Of a stretch of DNA of 64,000 nt, positions 1 to 9,980 are shown piece by piece. Numbering within the stretch: position 1 is the stretch's first letter; every line of letters starts with the position of its first letter. The notes below the pieces were generated by a model. The model saw only the letters and a list, made by a program, of their open reading frames with translations. It ran no database searches and was not told the origin of the DNA. The translations under genes were made by a program, and so were the position numbers. The DNA is from Spirogloea muscicola (Eukaryota > Streptophyta > Zygnematophyceae > Spirogloeales > Spirogloeaceae): contig WELB01000348.1 in the NCBI GenBank assembly GCA_009602725.1, positions 27,805 to 91,804 of the forward strand. The letters are read 5' to 3'.

Positions 1-233
1 AGCGGGTCAACCCCAATGCCGTTGTCCACCTCCTCCATCTGATCATCGTCTTTGAAGCAACAATTAGGCTACAAGGCGGGAGGAGTGTTGTCCTGCATGT
101 CCATCGTGAGAGCGAGCCATCTGCAGACTTAGCAGAAGCAGTTGCATGAGCCCTTGCACACAAGGACCAAATTGGTGTGCCTTGTTGTAGAGTCTTATTG
201 TCTTAAGACTAGCTTGGCGGATAAGGGGCAGTC

Positions 234-1404
234 CTACCATGGAGCTGGATGGTGGGCTGCCAGATTGTACTGGGGAGCATGCTCCCTCCTGTTGTACACC
301 TTGCACAGTGCTGTAGAGATCTACACATAAGTAGTTGAAAATGGAGGTGTCAGCCTAGCTTCGTGATCAGCATGCATCACAGAACCAAAGGCAATGCAAA
401 GACTGGGACCATAGAGCAATATAGGAACCTGAGGGAACGGCTTGCCTTGCCATGCATAGAGATCAGGTTGTTGTATCATACTTGCATACATCTCAAGGAG
501 GCGCAATCAATGTGGGCCAAAGAGCAGCTGAGACATACATTTATCCATACATAAGACTTACATCAGGTGCAAGCTCGCCATTGTCAGCAGGCCCCCACTT
601 GACGTACTGCACCATCATCCAATCTGTTCGTGTTCTGAGAATTTGAGACTGTCCATGATAGTACTGTAGAACGGTCCTCGTTCCAACCAAAATGTTGTTG
701 TCATTGATGTCCCCCACAAAGTCGGAGTCCCTCCATGCCCCAATTATAGCGCCGCCTTCCCTTTCCCTGACTTGCCTGTCGATATTGCCTGGTGGTCCAC
801 TCAAAGGGCTAAACACATGCCGGGGATGACTCCCATTGCATCGGTGACCTGTTTTCCGGCAAAAACATCATATCCTGTCATGGATTTTCTCAGAAGGTGC
901 CACGAATGGGAACATAGCAAACAAAATATCTGTAGCAGGCTTCCTAGCTTCATGGATCTCACACACTCATGGCTGTCAGGACGCAAGTCACTTAAGTTGG
1001 ACTGAGCCAGCAGCGCGCACATCATTGCAAGAGTCGGCTATGCATTACCGGCTGCCTCACTCCTAAGAGTACTGACAGTCAGTACAGATGTTTCCATTAC
1101 AATGTATGCGTGGAAGAAGGCTGCATCTACCGTCAAGGACCCCAAGGTTCGCAGGATGTCCAATGTGCACGTCTATGTCAGGTACCAACCTAGTCTCCTG
1201 CTCAGTAACCTGGTCACGCCCGGCAATTCTTCTCCTCAAAAATAAGATAGCCTCAACATCTGTGGGTTCAAATGTCAGTCTCCACGAGCTGGACAAAGGT
1301 ATGCCTTGGTTGTCAAGATTCTGTTGGAGGTCCCGGTAAACATGGTGGCAGCGCAGGCACGGCAATAATTGGGCCACCAAGCCAGGTGCTGGCTCTGCCA
1401 GCAT
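234..1404 (-). CDS. CxxC-NAC-like transcription factor gene, duplication copy 1
   Basis: Predicted nuclear DNA-binding protein with all five NAC subdomains. Exon 1 is 1404-1131: the ATG directly follows a good acceptor (ctgtgcag). It encodes a CxxC motif (CLRCHHVY), subdomain A (RLTFEPTDVEAILFLRRR) and subdomain B (DIDVHIGHPANLG), ending in phase 1. Exon 2 is 848-562: subdomain C (RHVFSPL, IIGAWRD) and D (LVGTRTVLQYYHG, RTDWMMVQYVKW), with donor GAT|GTAAGT. Exon 3 starts at 320 with subdomain E (ALCKVY). Relative to copy 2, exon 3 has lost a proline-rich stretch and reads into a TAG at 234-236, giving about 215 residues. A relic of the acidic last exon remains at 68-1. The frame is also open upstream of the chosen ATG but has no ATG there. 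NAC identity rests on visible motif order; function is inferred. Confidence 0.7.
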
Positions 1405-3300
1405 CTGCACAGATGTTACGATTGCAGAGGTTGTAGAAGGGAACTCTTTCACGCATCTAGTCAGCCACTGCCTACATTGTGTCACGCTATTTTCCCTTAG
1501 GCGGGCAAAGGAAGTAAGAGTAGGTGACCGGCGATGGGCAACCGACGAGCAACCAACAAGGCGAGGGCTACCTTAAGCAGTTTGCTTCTACCAGGACGTT
1601 CTCAAGTGTGGCGCTCGTCAGCTGCCTGGGATGCCGGCCCGACCAAGAGCTAGCTCCTCATCTACCATCTTGGTATTCCGCGTGACAAGAGCGGTGCATG
1701 CAGACCGTCGCCTGCGAGCTGGTCAGCACGGAAGGACTTGGCAAGGTCGAGTGATGAATGCCGCCTGCTCGGTCGAAGGCCGCAACATTGTCCAGACGAG
1801 CTAGTGGACGCTCAGAGAGGGCCAGATTGAGAGCAGAAGAACGGGCTATAGCAGCCCCGGTGCTGGATGGCCAGAGTCATCTGCACTGTGAAGAAGAGCA
1901 CATCGGTCCTAGTAGCTCAGAGGGTTCACCAGAGCAAGCAGGCTGCCCGCCGAGCTTGCCTCGCAGCGCTGGAGGGAAGCGGCGAGCGCTGGGCTCGTCG
2001 CGCGCCCGCTAGCCGCAGCGAGCGGCGGTGCAAGCGCTGGCGGCGACCGTGGCGCCGCGGGCAGCACTGCCGAGCACTGGCAACGGGGGGGCAAGGGCTG
2101 CTGGCTAGCTCGGCAGTGATGCCGGCTGCAAAGAGGACCGGGGAGGGGGCGTGGGTTGGGCACTTCTGGGGGGAGCGGTTCCTTTCCTAGACCTAAACCC
2201 TAGACCCTAAACCCTAAACCCCAAATTCTCTATGGGCAATGCGGTCCCTGCTGCCCATGCCGGCAATGCGGCCCCTCGGCGCGGCAGCGTCGCAAGCTCG
2301 CCCACTGGCGACGCGCCGCCGGCAGTGCTTGGCAAGGCCCTCTCGGCACCGGCGGCGTCAGAGTGCCGGTTACAATCAGCATACACGATGGGCCGACGCT
2401 CAGGGCCCGTGAGCCCGCTTCCCCCCCCCGCGGCCCGCCCCCCCAGGACCCCGCCGCCACGTGGGGCACGATTGGCGGCTTTGCTGCTACAGGATCATCC
2501 GCCAGAAAATGCGCCCCAAGTGAGCAAAGCCGGATAGCGGCACGTGGTCCGCCGACAGCCAATAGCGAGCGCGCCAGGGAGCAGCACCGACACTGGCCGG
2601 CGCCGGAGCCGCCGTGGGCACCTCTGTCTCAGCTTCGTGGCACAGAGAGTCGTCGCGGTGCCGCCGTGGGGGGTGCTTGCAACGCAGATCCCGGGCACAG
2701 AGGAGGTCGCATTTCTGCTTCGCGCGGGCGGGGCCCTGCCGCCCAACTGCCCGCCCACCCAGTGCGGGCCCCGACGGAAGCCTTGACCGTATCGCTAGAG
2801 CCGGAATGGCGCTTGATTCGGCTCTCTGCTTCTCGTTGGTTAGCCAGGGCGGGCGGCAACAAGTGCTTTTTGGTCACGCGCGCGGCTCTGCAATGAAGGC
2901 TCTCCGCCCTGCTAAACTACCGGCCGCCTGAATGACTTACCGGCACGCTGCCAAAGCGGGACGGCGACTCCCGGCTTCTTCTCTCGCGGCGAGGGCCCCG
3001 TCACCGGGGCCAGAAGTCAGTTTAATGGACCGCTAACCGCGGGGGGCGGGGCGCCGCACAGCAGACGGCGACGACCTATTTGAGCACGGCGCGCTCCGTA
3101 AATACGCCTCTACTCTTTTTGCCATGCGAGCCAGCTCTGGCTCTCAAACCTGCTTCAACTGTTCCTGGGTTGGCCGGCCTCTCACAGGCGTTGCCTTATG
3201 TGGAAGGAACTGAATTTGTTTTTTCTTTCTTCCTTTCTAGCTCTAGCCCGGCCGCCGGGGTTAGGTTAGTCACAGGTTAGCTTAGCTAGGGCGGCTAGCT
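1405..3300. other. GC-rich block without a convincing gene
   Basis: The block is strongly GC-rich, and many long frames are open on both strands only because stop codons are rare at this composition. None shows a recognisable domain or a start/splice context. It is repeated in copy 2 (about 11.65-13.6 kb) with many indels. The first part, 1405-1560, is the open upstream continuation of NAC exon 1. Part of the block (around 2540-2800) resembles 59400-59640, so it is at least partly a dispersed repeat. A telomere-like patch sits at 2187-2224. Confidence 0.5.
2187..2224. repeat. Degenerate interstitial telomere-like repeat, copy 1
   Basis: About five imperfect CCCTAAA units in a row, the plant-type (TTTAGGG)n telomere sequence in reverse. 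A shorter, more decayed version is at the equivalent place in copy 2 (12427-12457), so it predates the duplication. It does not mark a chromosome end, because ordinary sequence continues on both sides. Confidence 0.8.
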
Positions 3301-3760
3301 TCCTCGCGAACGTCCGTCAACGAGGAGGGCCGCTGACCCGCGCTTGCGGGGTTTAATCGCCGGTGGGAACGACGGCGCCAGAGGCGCTGCTTTTGGGCGC
3401 CACGACGATGCAGCCATTACCAAGAAGAAGGGGCCGCCCATTACAAAGCGCCTTCCTCCCCAGTCGTGGCGCCCTTGGCTAGCAGCTTCCAGCGCCGAGC
3501 GCCCCACCCCTGCGGCCCCCACCGCCGCGCCGGGAAGCAGCCGTTGCCTGAGTCCGCGCGACTGCACCCTTCCCCCTCCGTGGATGGCCCGCCGAATGCG
3601 GTCGAGGTCCAGGGCGGTCGTGGCCATCGACGTCGTCGAGTACGTGCCAAGCGCCACCGGCCACGACCTCGTCGCAGTGCGCACTATCGAGCCTCACTTT
3701 GCAGCTGCACTTCTCAGCTTGTCTGTTTGTCCTTGGCTGGTGGCCGAGGTAAGAGTGTGG
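3300..3760. repeat. 0.5-kb GC-rich dispersed repeat, copy a
   Basis: This segment recurs at about 13640-14150 (segmental copy) and, more diverged, at about 9400-9800, all in the same orientation. A short frame on the plus strand is conserved between the diverged copies (VVAID, VEYVP, TGHDLV), which suggests a decayed coding segment of a mobile element. I cannot assign a family. Confidence 0.6.
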
Positions 3761-3996
3761 CGCTGATGCCCTTGAAAGCCTTCTGTGTCCAAGGCTGGGC
3801 TTCCCACCATCTCGGCCTGGTGACCTGGCATGTGCAAGAATTGCTTAGCTCCTGAAAACACTGTGTGCACAGCGCGCAGCATCGATGTTGTTCATGTTAG
3901 GGCCTGCACATTCAGCACTAGTTGAGTCATGATTTCAGCAAATGTGGGTGAATCAATCGATCAACCCGCTTACTACAGCCTGGCTTCACTTGACAG

Positions 3997-5500
3997 CTAA
4001 TCTTGGTCATTACTGAGGCTGGCGCCGCAATCATGGAGGCTTGGAAGTCCACTGCAGGTGTATGCAGGAAAGCAGAGTGTCTGCAGCGAGCTGCGCTGCG
4101 AGCAATCACCACTGTCAAGAATTGTTCGTGTAGCATAAGTGACCTAGATACTGTCTTATCCTTCAGCAAACTCACAACAAGCATCCTTGACCTGGACCAC
4201 GAATGCAACAATATCCTTCGGGTCAGTTTGTGCCTTGCCTGGCCAAAATTCAAGCAAGCATTGCTGTTCTCCTCCATCTTTGTTGACAGATTTGCGATTG
4301 TGCTAGGAGTCTTCCTGGACAATCTATCTCAAAGCGAGGTTCTCGACCGTTTTGTTACCTGCCTTACTTTGCTCCGCTCTGCTCCAGGCTCTTCAGACCC
4401 GACAAAGTATGTCAACAATTCATTGCTTGCCAAAGCAGAGTCTGACATTCTATTGTGGGCTGCAATGCTGCAGGCTTGGTTTCCCTGTCTATGCACTTCG
4501 GCAGGCTTAAGTATCGCCCATGACAGGTTTGAGATTCAGTCCAAAGAGACAGTCCAGATGCTGAACGAGAGATATGCTTAAGGAGTAGTCACTGGCACGA
4601 CCTATGATGTTGGCTAGCTATGAGCTTATGAGCATATCTCGTGACTTGAGCTTATTCTGTTTGATGGGCGTCGGAGCTCGTATTGACTAGACTTACGACG
4701 TCTCTCAATACTCTGGAGAGTGTCAGCTGCCTATTAGCAGCTGCTTGCAGATGTAATCATCACGCACAAGTAAATGATTTCCCGCCTAGCAATTGTACCC
4801 ACTCTTGGAGGTTTGTCCATTGACAATGTCAGCACAACTCAAGAACGATGGCCACGAGCAAGTGATTTCTTCATGAGCTACTACATGCTTCTATGGAGCT
4901 TGCGAGTCATCCAAACTCCTGCAACCAGTGAACCTGCTAAGACGACCAAGATAGTGCACGATGACATAACATATGTCAGACAGCTGTCACGACCAACATC
5001 TGTTCAGCACAACAATGGCCATCCTTACACATACGGAAAGGTATGGCAGAATGTACTCGTCCACTTGATTGGAGGTCCCTCTCCCTCGCTTTGGCTCACC
5101 TGACTTCCTATGCCTGACACGAGAGTATGTGAGAGGTCCTGTTTGCCCAGCCTGCGGCTCTGCATAGTGTAGATGCACTCCGATATCCCTCCTTATGCAA
5201 GTGGCTCGCTTGCACAGCCGCCCCTGAAGAAAAGCAGCCGACTGTTTCATACTAATTGTCGATGATGTGGACGGTCTTCTGAGACAGGTCCCACTTTTCA
5301 GGTCTTCATTCCTGGGAATGTTCCGTTCAAATTAGCACAACAGGCTCATGCATGAATTGACTCATTTTGACCTTGAATGGGGTGTAAAAGGGGTGGAAGG
5401 AAGGGGACCATTGTTGACACACAGAGGAACTTTGTCGAGGATCACTGGTTCCCAGTGACTATCAGGCTGAAATGATGCATGGGGGATACAAGCTCTAAGG
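3997..5500 (+). pseudogene. Unidentified multi-exon gene G, copy 1 (broken)
   Basis: Three protein-like open segments lie in order on the plus strand. Segment a is 3997-4581, starting after acceptor tgacag, about 194 codons, leucine- and serine-rich. Segment b is about 4774-5040, ending at donor AAAG|GTATGG. Segment c is about 5255-5500. Segment c carries a TAG in place of the GAG in copy 2 and a one-base insertion near 5450, so copy 1 cannot make that exon. Differences between copies in segment a mostly change the amino acid, so there is little sign of constraint since duplication. I do not recognise the protein. A frame on the opposite strand (4322-3927) is open too but less protein-like. 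Confidence 0.4.
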
Positions 5501-6000
5501 CGACTAGGACACTGAAGTGGGGAATACTAAGAGTATGGACAACATGATAACAGGCGTAGATTGGAGATGGAGGCTGGAGACTGGGGGCTATTTGACAGCT
5601 GCAGCTAAGGTGAGGTTCACCTCTCGCAGGCTCATTGACTTGCAGTTAAGATTGGCTTTACAGTCACTCTTCGATCAGTGAACGAGGGACGTGTTTGCAA
5701 CTCATCTCTGAGCAAGCGTGCAGGTAGGCAAGAATTGAAAGCCGTACAAACGGAAGCTCCATATTTAGAGATCGGTGTAGGAGCCTTTGCGGGGCTTTTA
5801 TGAGAGTTGGGGGTATCCTCTGCAGGCAGCTAGAGGTTGTGAAAGCAGTGAGTGCTTCACTGAGCACAATAGCTCCCTTAGCCTCCTCTACACAGGCATC
5901 GCATCCGGCAACTGCTCACCCGTTATCCCACCATGGCTGCAGTCTTGTCGGCAAGCCCATCTCTGATTAGCTCACAAATAGACTCTATGGAGGATGCCAA
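5500..6000. other. Intergenic stretch conserved in both duplication copies
   Basis: Both copies (here and about 15886-16380) are similar over this stretch, but no frame has a recognisable motif or a splice context I trust. It is probably the 3' flank of gene G and the entry into the LINE fragment that follows. Confidence 0.35.
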
Positions 6001-6486
6001 TTGCATTTTCAAGGTAAGAGGTGTCCAGCGTTAGAAGCCTGCCTGCACACTAGCATTCCACTTGCCTTCATCGATGTGCGTATTATGGGGGGGTGTGAAG
6101 GTCCAGCATCGACCTACATTGCTGGCCACGCAGTAAGTAGTGCAAGGCAGGAAACTGTACTTGGTCTATCCCCTCTTCAATCACCTCCTACCAGCCGCAA
6201 TCGACATAGACATCTTTGGTTGCATAAAACCTCGTTTCTGTACCCATCGAGATTATACTCAGTAATGGACGACGTAAGGATGTGCCTTGAGCTGAGTTGG
6301 GCTTGCCAGCAGCAGGTTTTTCTTTCTTGCGCCATGGTGTATCAGCCTGTTTGCAGCGAGCTCGGTCTCATGCTTTGCACCAGAAGGCTGGACAAGCTTT
6401 AATTGGTGCTTCCTAACGAGCTTGGAATTTGCTGTTCGGCTTACGGGCACCGGTCAGGAACCTCTACGTGCTGAACCGTGATTACT
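6000..6486 (+). mobile_element. LINE 3' fragment (C-terminal end of ORF2 type), copy 1
   Basis: The conceptual translation has the C-terminal features of the LINE family found all over this window: a TYIAGHAVSSA segment (equivalent to FAGHAVGQAA at 25.9 kb), then an LxLSWACQQ segment, a poorly conserved stretch, and the terminal VLNRDY* at 6475-6486 (equivalent to LLTRGY*). Frames shift several times, so it is dead. It is 5'-truncated, which is typical of target-primed integration. The same element is in copy 2 but cut off at 16711. Confidence 0.65.
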
Positions 6487-6599
6487 GAGCGGATCCGCTC
6501 AGCAGCAGGTGATGTACATTTGTAGATTTGCCTTTGTACTTGCCAAACTCAGGGCCCTCCATCAATGGCCGCACACTTTTCCCTTCAATAGGCCAGCCA

Positions 6600-6735
6600 C
6601 TCCTCTTAGTATATCTCTTGCTGCAGCTTCTGCAGCAACCCGTCGCCTTTCACCTGCGAGCTGGCCGTGCCTTGGATGCCGCCTCAGGAGATCGGCGGGG
6701 CGACTCTTCCCAGGTGCTAGTTAAGCCGGCCGTTG
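6600..6735 (+). mobile_element. LINE C-terminal tail fragment
   Basis: The translation around 6630-6720 reads AFHLRAGRALDAASG followed by RRGDSSQV, the same tail seen at 8.9, 28.2 and 32.1 kb. It is a short 5'-truncated fragment. Confidence 0.55.
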
Positions 6736-7129
6736 ACCAGGGGGGTGATGAGTGGCCATCTGCTATATTCACTTACTTTCACCGAGCAGATTGTGCTGTT
6801 GGGTTTTTCCCCCAGAAAATGCCCTTTGGGGCTGGCCTTTCCTTTTGGACGAGCCTCTCTTAGTTGTGTGGAATGATTCGCCACTAGCAGCTGGCCCACC
6901 CCATTGCGAACCCAGGCAAATCAGCCTCATGCTGCTCCGCATTCACTTTGTCATCCTGCAGCCTGACCCAAGTACCTGCATGGACTGCTCACACCATTAA
7001 TGGCCGAATGTTCTGTCCAAACAAGCGTGCGTACGTGCACACACTGAAAAGCGTGCGGCTTACACTATAAAGGGATCTGAGGTGCATGGTGAGCTGGAGA
7101 ACTGTGGCAGCTTACTACGTTCAGAGATG

Positions 7130-7310
7130 GCCTTGTTGTAGCAATACTTGTTCATTTGCAGCCAATGCTGATCGTGGCAAGCACGCCGAGTACGCGGACC
7201 ATCGGGAAGGGGACGGGTTCGCTCCGGCAATCCTCAGGGGAGTTGCTTCTCAGCTGCTTGAATCACAATTGCGGCTGCTAAGTACGGATGATTGAGAGAC
7301 CATCCTTTTA
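7130..7310 (+). mobile_element. LINE C-terminal domain fragment
   Basis: The frame contains a KHAEYADHREGDGFAPA segment, matching RKYADHPVGDEFAAL in the longest LINE fragment (25578-26680). It ends in a short rearranged tail at about 7295. Confidence 0.55.
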
Positions 7311-7329
7311 GGTACTTACATGGGTGTCT

Positions 7330-8605
7330 AATTCAGCGATTTGCGGCCCCTTAGGACCTTGTCCAATCTTTTGGGGCTAGCCTCTCACAGCCCTCGCCAC
7401 CTTTGGAAGCGCTCACTGGCTTCGGACCTTGTTCATTCTACTTGGGCTGGCTTTGCACAACCCTCGCCCACTTCAGAAGAGCTGCTACTGCAACAGCCGG
7501 GTGTGCCTACGATTATCGTCCGTCTGCGGAAGCTCCACATTCAAGTCAAAGACTGCCTTCTCGACGCACGGGCACACAGGTCGGCGGAAAATGCAAGGTG
7601 CGCAAAAGAACAGCTCCTTCCATTGTAAGGCACTGGCTGTGAGACGCCAGCACAAAGAGAGAGAAAGGAATGACACAGTCTGAAAGAGCAAGGCTTTGGG
7701 GCGGGAGTAAGGCCGAGCCGAGGCAATGCACAGCTCGCAGTTCGGTGGAGAATGCGGCTGCTGATGTCAGAACAGCGGCAGTCAAAGCCAGACAGCCGGG
7801 AAGAGCGAACGGAAGAGGGTGGAGGGACTGCGGCGGCGAGCCGAGGGGCGCCGCGAGCGCGGCGGGCGCGGGGGAAAGGCGGTAAGGCTGCGTTGCCAAG
7901 GTCCCGAGTCCTCGGCTAGAAAGGGAGGACGGGAGCAGGGAGGGAGGAGGGTGGGGGGGGGGGCGCTCGACTCTGGGCGGGCGCGACTTTCTCACGGCCC
8001 GCCCTGGCCCCCCTCCGGGCCATTTTTCTTCTTCCGGGCTCCGGCCCCCCATGGCCCGCTGGCGTTGGCGGCATGCGGGGGGAGGCGACGGCGCCCCCGC
8101 GCCCGCCAACAAAGAAAGGGCTCGCCCATTGAGGATAGGGGCTGGAGAAGCCAACCCCAAATAGAAAGAAACCCGCCAATGGGGAGCCCGCCTGCACCCT
8201 CACTGGCCTGCCTGTTCAGCTGCTTCTTGGAAGACAAGCTCCTCTTTCCTGTGTGGCCTTCGAGGCCTGTGGACCATTCTATTCTGGGCTGGCTATGCTA
8301 GCCCCTCTTTTCTATGGGCGAGCCATCTTCTTTCCTCCTCCCTTCGCCTTCGCTCCACTCCGGCCCCCTATGAATGCTCTTCACTCTTCTGTGGACCTTG
8401 TTCGTTCCTTCTGGGCTGGCCATTCACAGCCCCCGCCCCCTTGGAAGAGCTTACTTCTGGGCTGGCATCTTGCAGCCGTTGCCTCCTGCTCTCATCCATT
8501 TGTGTGCAGGCTTTCCACAGCCCATCGCCCCCTTCTGCAAGAGCTGCTTTTAGCAAGCGCGGCCAGATTAATTGGTGGCTGGGAGAGGCCAGCCCAAAGG
8601 AACGA
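7330..8605. repeat. Block of short hairpin repeats and GC-rich DNA
   Basis: Contains at least six copies of the window's commonest short repeat: a lead such as 'ccttgtccattct', then GGGCTGGC, a 4-8 base loop, CAGCCC, and a tail 'cgcccccttggaagagc' or 'tatgggcgagcc'. Copies lie near 7370, 7440, 8110 (reverse), 8280, 8410 and 8500. About 7700-8060 is GC-rich with long open frames on both strands that I regard as compositional. No gene is supported. Confidence 0.6.
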
Positions 8606-8800
8606 GAGGTTACTGAGAGTTCGCTTACTGCTGTCTCAGTCCTTAGCACTCCGACTCCTTCAGACCTTGTCCATTCTTTTGGGCTGGCCTCTCCCAGCCA
8701 CCAGTTAATCTGGCCGCGCTTGCTCTAAGGAATGGACAAGGTCTGAAGGAGCCGGAGTGCTCAGGACTGAGACAGCAGCAAGCGGACTATCAGTAAGCTC
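8606..8800. repeat. Inverted pair of LINE 3' tails forming a 71-bp-arm palindrome
   Basis: Arms 8606-8676 and 8730-8800 are reverse complements with only a handful of mismatches. The spacer contains the GGGCTGG/CCAGCC hairpin and an AATCTGGCCGCGCTTGC motif. Each arm begins at the LINE stop region (gaggttactga) and runs through the LINE 3' untranslated sequence to 'ccttgtccattc', so two LINE tails lie in opposite orientation. The right arm belongs to the minus-strand fragment ending at about 8797. Confidence 0.8.
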
Positions 8801-8990
8801 TAGTCAGTAGATGCAAGTCTGAATAGCTAGCAGGCGGAAAGACGTCGCCCTGACGGAAGCCGGAGGCCGCCGCCAAAGCGCGGCCTGAGCGCAAGTGGAC
8901 CGCGAAGGCAAGGGACCGCTGCAAGGGAGAGCTGCTTTGTAGTGAAAGAGCTCCTTCCGCCTGCGGCAGCCGTTCCGCCTCCTCCACTGA
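8790..8990 (-). mobile_element. LINE C-terminal tail fragment
   Basis: The minus-strand frame reads FAVHLRSGRALAAASGF, RQGDVFPPASYSD and LHLLTRAY*, the best preserved copy of the family's C-terminus. Upstream of about 8940 the match is lost (5' truncation). Confidence 0.75.
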
Positions 8991-9400
8991 GACCTTGGTT
9001 GTCGCCCACCAGGCCGCGCAGCCGGGGCCAGCGGGAAGTGTGGCGTGCCGCCTTCCTGCCGCTGGTCACGCCGACTTGAGGCTGTTGGCTAGGGGCTACT
9101 CAGCCGCTAGCGGCCGTCGTAGCCACTTTAGGCCTCTCCAGGTGCATCCCTGTACATTCCTTTGGGCTGGCCTCTCACAGCCATAGCCGTCATTGGAAGA
9201 GCTGTTTCTCCCTGCGAGCTAGCTCCGGGCCATCCGGACCTGCCCCTTTCGATGGCTGGCGCCTCACAGCCACTGCCTTACCTTGGTACTGATTCTTTCG
9301 TTCTTTCTAATATGCACTCGGTTCTGCCTGAACATTGTTTGGCTGGAATTGGCCTCCCGTAAATTTGATGCGCACCGCGCGCCTTCTCTCTTTCTAGCTC
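8990..9400. repeat. Hairpin-repeat copies between LINE fragment and 0.5-kb repeat
   Basis: Two plus-strand copies of the GGGCTGGC...CAGCC hairpin repeat occur (near 9165 and 9255), with GC-rich filler. No gene is supported. Confidence 0.5.
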
Positions 9401-9800
9401 TGGCCCGGCCGTCGGAGCTGGGTTGCCGGCAGGCCAGCGACCGGGCGGGCCAGCGATTCTGGCGCATTCTTGTTGCGGCGGAGACGTGCGTCGACGTGTA
9501 AGTCCGACGGACCACTGACCGGCGGAGGCGGGGCCGCCGCTTCTGTGGCGAGCACCGTGGCGCCCCCAGCCGCCGGTGGTGCGCCCCTCCGTCCTCCGCC
9601 TCCATGGCGCCCATCGCCAGCAGCTTCCACGGAGCTCCCCGCCACTGCGGCCCCCAAGGCCGTGCCAGGAAGCGGCCGTAGCCCACCTCCCCGCAATTTG
9701 CACCTTCATCCCTTTGCCGATGCCCTGTCGAAGGCTGGAGAGGGCCGAGGCGGTCGTGGCCATCGACATCGTTGAGTACGTGCCAAGGACCACTGGCCAC
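9400..9800. repeat. 0.5-kb GC-rich dispersed repeat, diverged copy
   Basis: Matches 3300-3760 and 13640-14150 in the same orientation, with more differences than those two have from each other. The plus-strand frame keeps VVAIDIVEYVP and TGHDLVGVR near 9740-9815. It lies in the spacer between the two segmental copies, so it is an independent insertion or part of an older, larger unit. Confidence 0.6.
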
Positions 9801-9980
9801 GACCTCGTCGGTGTACGCCCTAATCATGAGATGTCAGAGTCATGCTCAGATCATGTTGATGCCTCTAAAGCTGGCAAGTCCTTCCAAACTCTGTCTACGG
9901 GTCTTTCAGAAACATCAGTGCTTATCAACTCCGCCTCCAACATTGAAGCGGGGAGGACAGTTGCCCTGCACGTATAATCC

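Larger units (their letters stand above)
1..6330. repeat. Segmental duplication, copy 1 (left end outside window)
   Basis: The whole stretch matches 10192-16711 in the same orientation and order. The offset grows from about 10.19 kb at the left end to about 10.38 kb at the right through small indels and one mobile-element insertion in copy 2. Similarity is very high by eye in coding and non-coding parts alike. The match stops at 6330 (copy 2: 16711), inside a LINE fragment that continues in copy 1 but is cut in copy 2. The left end is cut by the window, so the full unit is longer. It contains a NAC-like gene, a GC-rich block, a 0.5-kb dispersed repeat and gene G. Confidence 0.93.

Noticed and set aside
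880-1010. Extra conserved exon between NAC subdomains B and C (similarity of RKPATDILFA with QKPASKMVF at about 44980)
   Set aside because: The segments need different frames or hit stops before the next exon, and the phase-1 intron with a shared cag acceptor explains the region. The likeness is residual intron homology.
43-1485. Bacterial interpretation with GTG/TTG starts
   Set aside because: Introns with matching phases, NAC domains, Copia and LINE elements and plant telomere repeats exclude a bacterial genome.
2230-2931. Several long overlapping frames in GC-rich DNA (also at 12.6-13.3 kb, 7.5-8.3 kb, 61.7-62.3 kb)
   Set aside because: Many frames on both strands are open at once because stops are rare in GC-rich DNA, and frames are not conserved between duplication copies.
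3927-4322. 131-codon minus-strand frame conserved in both duplication copies
   Set aside because: Antisense to segment a of gene G. Conservation is expected from the recent duplication, and the composition is less protein-like than the plus frame.
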